A DNA stretch of 64,000 nt from Apostichopus japonicus (lineage: Eukaryota > Echinodermata > Holothuroidea > Aspidochirotida > Stichopodidae), in NCBI RefSeq assembly GCF_037975245.1, contig NC_092569.1, positions 11,654,001 through 11,718,000 on the forward strand. The letters run 5' to 3'. The notes under the pieces are model-generated. The model searched no databases. It saw nothing but the letters and a program-made list of their open reading frames with translations, and was not told the DNA's origin. Positions 59,901 through 64,000 of the stretch are shown here, piece by piece. Every line of letters starts with the position of its first letter. The stretch's first letter is position 1. The translations under genes were made by a program, and so were the position numbers.

Positions 59901-60428
59901 CTACATGCTTCATGCAACGCAGAGCAATTTTCAAACAAACTAGAACAGTTAATTTCTTTTTCAAAGATAGGTGAGCAAGCTCAAACAGGGTCGGTACTTG
60001 GTATATTTAGATTCATTCAAAATTAAAAGTATAGGAAACTACCATGGCCAAGATGAAAATTATATATTCAGATTGTCAACTTGATGTTTTAATTGACTGA
60101 CAAACTCTTTCTACACTAGCCTCTTTATCATAGCAACTGTTGAAGTTGAGCACGTTCTTTTTCCACAGTTTATGACGCGCTTTCTTATCATCGAAATATG
60201 TCATTCAGCACCTATGACAATGACAATGATATTGCAGGTCATACGTATGGTCCGAACTGTGCTGTTAATTACCACGGTGCCTGGTGGTATAAAAATTGTT
60301 ACATATGTAACCTCAACGGTGACTACTTTGGCTGCAACGACTGTCTGCAGAGTATTAATTGGCAACAACTTCCTGGAAGCCGACATAACATAATGTATTC
60401 GGAAATGAAAATTCGCCCTATAGCCTGA
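53898..60428 (+). CDS. FReD gene P2: intact secreted fibrinogen-like protein A type
   Basis: Five exons: 53898-53981, 58345-58393, 58781-58956, 59515-59785 and 60169-60428. They total 840 bp, 279 residues, all GT-AG, no stops. Signal peptide (about 1-25), linker INPIHHGNSRVRR ending in a furin-type R-V-R-R (38-41), then one fibrinogen-related domain (about 56-279). Exon 3 carries YPRDCEDVY and PFNVFCNN. Exon 4 carries VFQRRMDGDVDFYRTW and [15 protein letters not shown]. Exon 5 carries STYDNDNDIAG (calcium loop), [25 protein letters not shown] and the terminus SEMKIRPIA. Length and order match the fibrinogen-like protein A of sea cucumbers. A secreted lectin-like role binding acetylated or carbohydrate ligands is family knowledge and not shown here. 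Confidence 0.93.
54862..55405. repeat. approx. 200-bp satellite, nearly three copies
   Basis: Units start near 54862, 55060 and 55263 with GATCGGTG (or GTCGGTG) followed by AATTAAAAT. They share TATAATGGATATCTCCGA and GTGATTCAAA.TTTGC..CA, with about 10-15% differences. Confidence 0.85.
55531..55803. repeat. 139-bp tandem duplication
   Basis: Two copies starting TCAATGATCTT and TCAATGGTCTT, sharing CGATG.ATG, GAAAG.TAATATCAA and CAGCACTGCA. Confidence 0.75.
57198..57480 (-). mobile_element. LINE C-terminal fragment
   Basis: The minus frame ends with HRRLRFFGHVARLQEEAPAK and VALREAL, the RRL-FGH-AR motif common at the end of RTE/CR1-type retrotransposon proteins. The upstream part, LITIGYQMMSSTTKP, is weaker. 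No intact element. Confidence 0.6.
58345..58393 (+). CDS. P2 exon 2: linker with furin-type site
   Basis: A 49-bp exon, INPIHHGNSRVRRSTE plus one base. The R-V-R-R is conserved with R-V-K-R in M1. Confidence 0.8.
58781..58956 (+). CDS. P2 exon 3: N-terminal FReD segment
   Basis: 176 bp, NACLYYQEAQYPRDCEDVYN to PFNVFCNNSVDGGKWT. Acceptor AACAAAG, donor GTGAGT. The correct-frame reference for M1 exon 3. Confidence 0.92.
59515..59785 (+). CDS. P2 exon 4: central FReD segment
   Basis: 271 bp, VFQRRMDGDVDFYRTWDEYR to FRISDEWSKYRLVDLG, then SFLPESTT. Acceptor TGCAAAG, donor GTGTGT. Confidence 0.93.
60169..60428 (+). CDS. P2 exon 5: C-terminal FReD segment
   Basis: 260 bp ending in TGA. Carries the calcium loop [20 protein letters not shown] and SEMKIRPIA. 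Confidence 0.94.
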
Positions 60429-60475
60429 ACTTGTTTTGCTAATGTATACGAGGAAAAGCATTGACTATCGCGGAA

Positions 60476-60481
60476 ATTAAA
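60476..60481 (+). terminator. possible polyadenylation signal for P2
   Basis: ATTAAA variant 48 nt after the stop codon. The nearest AATAAA is about 0.9 kb away. Confidence 0.35.
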
Positions 60482-63400
60482 AGCTGGTTCATGCTACCGT
60501 GGTGCTTAAGTTAATATTTAATGATTTAAAATACCGTTTTAAGTTATTAATTAGAGTCTAGCGCAGGCAAGATATATTATAGGTATTTGTTTAATTTTAT
60601 TGCCTATAACATGATGTTACGATCAGCAATGAGCTGTAAGACTGCATCCAGGAACATCCTACACCTCCTGATTCTCACCCATGTGAATACGCTTCGTCTT
60701 GCGCACCTTTCCTTTGTGAATGAAATTTCTTTACGATTTTCTTTTTCTTTTTATATTTTACCCCATGAGGCTGATCATTGCCACTGCGTCCACACGCAGA
60801 CTGCTTATGTGCTCAGGGGCAGCGAAAGAGGGATCAATCTTGTGGGAGGTGAAAGGTGAAGGGGAGTGGCACAAAGGCTGAGATGATCTAGGCACGTGAC
60901 TTGAGGAGGAGGGATGGCGGGGCTGGGATAAAGTTGCCGTCCCACAAAATGGATCCTATGTGTAATCCGTGGCCAAGAATTCCGATCTTTGATTGCTTTT
61001 CTTTTCAGATAAACTTGTTCTTAATTTTCAACACCGGGGAGTACTTTGTAAACATAATTGTATTAATGTATTTAATTTTTAAACAAAATGTCAGTTCATT
61101 AATGTTAAAATGACTCCTTTGAGTTGCAAAGTTGGAAGAAGGAAATTTGTTTTGCTATATAAATGTTTATTAATGACAGAGTGGCATTTTTTAGGTATTC
61201 CACAAAACTGGGGGACTCTGTCCGGATCTGCGGTCTCTGCTAGCTCTTCGGCTCTACATAGGCTAAAAAAGGCTAGGTCAAAACTGTAGTTCTTTTCCAT
61301 ATTTGTGATTGTATTTATGCACAATAAAAAAATGAAGAAATATGTTCGGCATGTAAGTCGACATTAGTATTGACTCTTTGTTTTCGCCTATTTTCATGTC
61401 ATATTATATTTACTGCAACATTGTAAACGTTACGGTCACTATCTTTGTAGTATACGGTAAAGCTGTTTAGCGAACTACCAACCGAATAAGTGGACAACAG
61501 CGCATAGGTGTTTAAGTTATCGGTTTGTGTAAGGAATACGTATACGGACAGCAGCTATCTAGTACCAATTAATGCCCTAAGTAATAACTGGGTCATTAAA
61601 TGTAAATATAATGTATATATAATGTATATATAATGTATATATATATATATATATATTATATATGTGTCTTCCGGCAGCAAAATAATATAATATCAGTCGT
61701 GCTTGTGAACATGATTTCTTGGCAAGCGATCAAGCAAAGTTATCCACTGTCCGTCTGTATCTGATTGCTGACAATATTACGTCATATACCGGTATTGACC
61801 AAAGCTTTTGATAAAATGTTGAGTAGTCAGAACGAAATTCGATCATAGGAATTCTCGAAGATACCAAATGATTGAAGTCGTAGTTAGTTTAAAGGAGTAT
61901 AACACTCTCATATATGGTTTGTCACTGATGAGAGCAGAGCCTTTCTACATCTGAAATCACTGTTTAATTTGGGATAAAATCACTTCGGTTAACCAACCAC
62001 AAAGTAATATCCAGTTAAAAAGTATAATTATTTTACCACATATATATGTACTGCCCTCGCTTGGTTACTCTGAATTTTAAATGATAAATTCAGCAAGCTT
62101 GATGAAGTATGAACACTCAAAATCTGAACCCGTCATCAAGAATACGCCGGATATATACCGGCAATGAAGAAATAAAATAAACCAATAATCCCTTGATATA
62201 ATTGACCGTGATTACCATTAAGGCTTAAAAGGGGAGTCGTAAGCATTGTACACTTAGGTAGGTAGAGAATTCCAGACGTTATATTTATTATGATATAAAA
62301 ACATAACATTGTAGGTTTCATGATCATAAAATCGTACAACATATATCCTACGTAATTATATTGTAATGTAAAATATGTAAAACACATTTACACTAGAAAT
62401 ATGAGTGAACATTAAATACCCTGCAGTAGACTGACATCTGCGCTATACATATTATCGAACGTACCTCGTGCTACGCAGGAAAATTCAAAGTGAAATGATT
62501 GGGGTATTTACCTCAAATTGTCTGAAGAGATGACTTAAGAGATGAGTGAAAAGGGGGTTTGTGCTATAACTCCAAGTGAAAACATTGAATTGACAAGGAA
62601 CGTTTGCATGCATAATTGAAATGTCTCGTTGTAGTTGCCGTAATGTTAACTGGGTCGCAAATTGCGTCATAGAATTTCGAGTAAACGGCTGGCCCTGTTT
62701 TCCCCAAATTTTGTATGCAGCTATATGTAGTTACCATGTTAACTAAGGTCAAGGTTAATGATCAGTACTCAAATTAGCAGAACAATAGATTATGCTTTAA
62801 ATCTTACAGGCTGCATTGGATTGACTTGGAATCTTGACAGGTATCAGATGTCAGATAGTAATAAAATATGTGGTTGCTATGGTGGCAAAATTCAGCGGTC
62901 AGAGTTAAAATATCAAAATAAGCAATAATTGAATTTTTGTTTTAATTTCAACGGGAAGCACTGAATCGACTTGCAACTTTTTGAACCATTATCGATTTAG
63001 AAAAATACAGAAATGGTATATAGAAAAAAACCATGACAAAGTAGAACAAAGTGAGGTGGCTGAAAGCCAACATTGTTTCTATAACTTTGAAACGCCAACA
63101 TAGAGATAACATGGCTTGATTCTGGTTTGTAAGGTCAGCACCATCGATATCATTACGGTACTGTACCTGTACCATCATTACCAATACAAAGGTTTGAAAC
63201 ATGAGTATGTTGGAATTTCTGGCCATTGTTTGGGAGCCCTAGATCAATCTACAAGGGGTAACATCTCCTTGGCGAGAGCCTGTATATGACAAAACCAACT
63301 GTAGCAGCAAAACGTATGATTTGTGCATTTGTTTATTACAGTTAACCTTCCGTCCTTTTTTAACCTCAGTTTAAGTACGTATCCGCTTCTTCGCGTGTAC

Positions 63401-64000
63401 CTCGAAGCTGATTTACTGATACCAAGCATATTGCTCTTATATATAAGTGTTTGTTCTCATCAAAGTACAGTTCCTCTTGACAAAATTCATAAAGCCTAGC
63501 TGTGATTAAAACAATTAGTCAGTTCTCACATCTATTAATGAATATACTAACTGGTGTATTGAACACAAAAAAAAGCTTTATTCAAGACGATATGTTTCCT
63601 TCGATTTTTTGGTTACCATGGAGTGGCATGGCTATCGAGAGACTTAGAATGGTTTTGTAAATTTATCTTTGTTGCAGTTGCCATTGAATCAATTTTTAAT
63701 ATGTTCAGATGAGAATCACACCTTATTAAAGACTTCGATTTTCTTCAATTTTATTGATAGTGAATAACCGAAAATATCATTTTATTTATTACGTTGTTGA
63801 TATATGATTGCATGATATGTATATCAACCTTAACTGCTGTCTCTTCACAAGAGTTTGAGCGATAATTAATCAGCGCCAATATTGAATATTCTGAATGGTA
63901 TATTGAACACAAAAGAAGCTGTATATCAATACAATATGTTCCCTTCGATTTTAGTTATCATGGACAGGCATGGCTTCAGAATAAATTATTAAAGATCAAC
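60482..64000. other. downstream flank, no supported gene
   Basis: Contains TAATGTATATA/TA repeats at 61608-61660 and an imperfect direct duplication about 350 bp apart (near 63540-63640 and 63890-63985). A minus frame at 62948-63226 begins with a signal-peptide-like MARNSNILMFQTFVLVMMVQ, but no following exons were found. Confidence 0.5.
61608..61660. repeat. TAATGTATATA/TA repeat
   Basis: Several 11-bp TAATGTATATA-type units running into a plain TA tract. Confidence 0.85.

Noticed and set aside
62948-63226. Minus-strand signal-peptide-like start, possibly the first exon of another FReD gene
   Set aside because: No FReD exons follow on the minus strand between it and P2, and no clear donor was identified.

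Overview
The window looks like an animal genome, most likely an echinoderm and probably a sea cucumber. It is AT-rich and intron-rich, has GT-AG introns, and is full of retroelement and DNA-transposon debris. Its recognisable host genes are secreted fibrinogen-related-domain (FReD) proteins. Two of them match in size and layout (signal peptide plus one FReD, about 280 residues) the fibrinogen-like protein A known from sea cucumbers. The organism call is inference from that family match. Nothing here looks bacterial or organellar.

The core is a mirror-image cluster of four FReD genes. Two minus-strand genes, called M1 (2930-13911) and M2 (18311-28721) here, face two plus-strand genes, P1 (36007-47001) and P2 (53898-60428). 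M1 and P2 are the outer pair: five exons with identical intron phases, a signal peptide, a short linker with a furin-type R-V-K/R-R site, and one FReD. M2 and P1 are the inner pair: eight exons, with a signal peptide, the first two-thirds of a FReD, a TIL-type cysteine-rich module, a cysteine-rich linker (with an EGF-like module in P1 only), then a complete FReD. Intron sequence is also recognisably shared within the outer pair. P2 is the only copy that reads through intact. M1 has a one-base insertion in exon 3, M2 an in-frame TGA, and P1 an in-frame TAG. A fifth, clearly dead copy of the last two M1-type exons lies at 15090-16189.

Mobile DNA accounts for most of the rest. It includes an L1/Tx1-type LINE tail (1-682), a Penelope-like element inside M1 intron 3 with 52-bp perfect inverted ends and 141-bp flanking direct repeats, and a palindrome with two hammerhead-ribozyme-like motifs beside TA microsatellites. 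M1 intron 1 holds a CR1-like LINE and a decayed ZMYM1/hAT-type transposase gene. A second decayed copy of that hAT gene at 49700-53145 is split by a 2.08-kb foldback element with 416-bp arms. A 358-bp hAT-type MITE sits at 30030-30387 with an 8-bp target duplication. A tRNA-like gene lies at 48938-49009.

The most unusual object is a tandem array at 35331-35677, in the region between the divergent M2 and P1 genes. Each roughly 80-bp unit carries the 3' end of a FReD exon; two units keep an intact splice donor.

The FReD proteins are expected to be secreted lectin-like recognition molecules. The cluster therefore looks like an expanding and decaying immune-type gene family, but that role is family knowledge plus inference.
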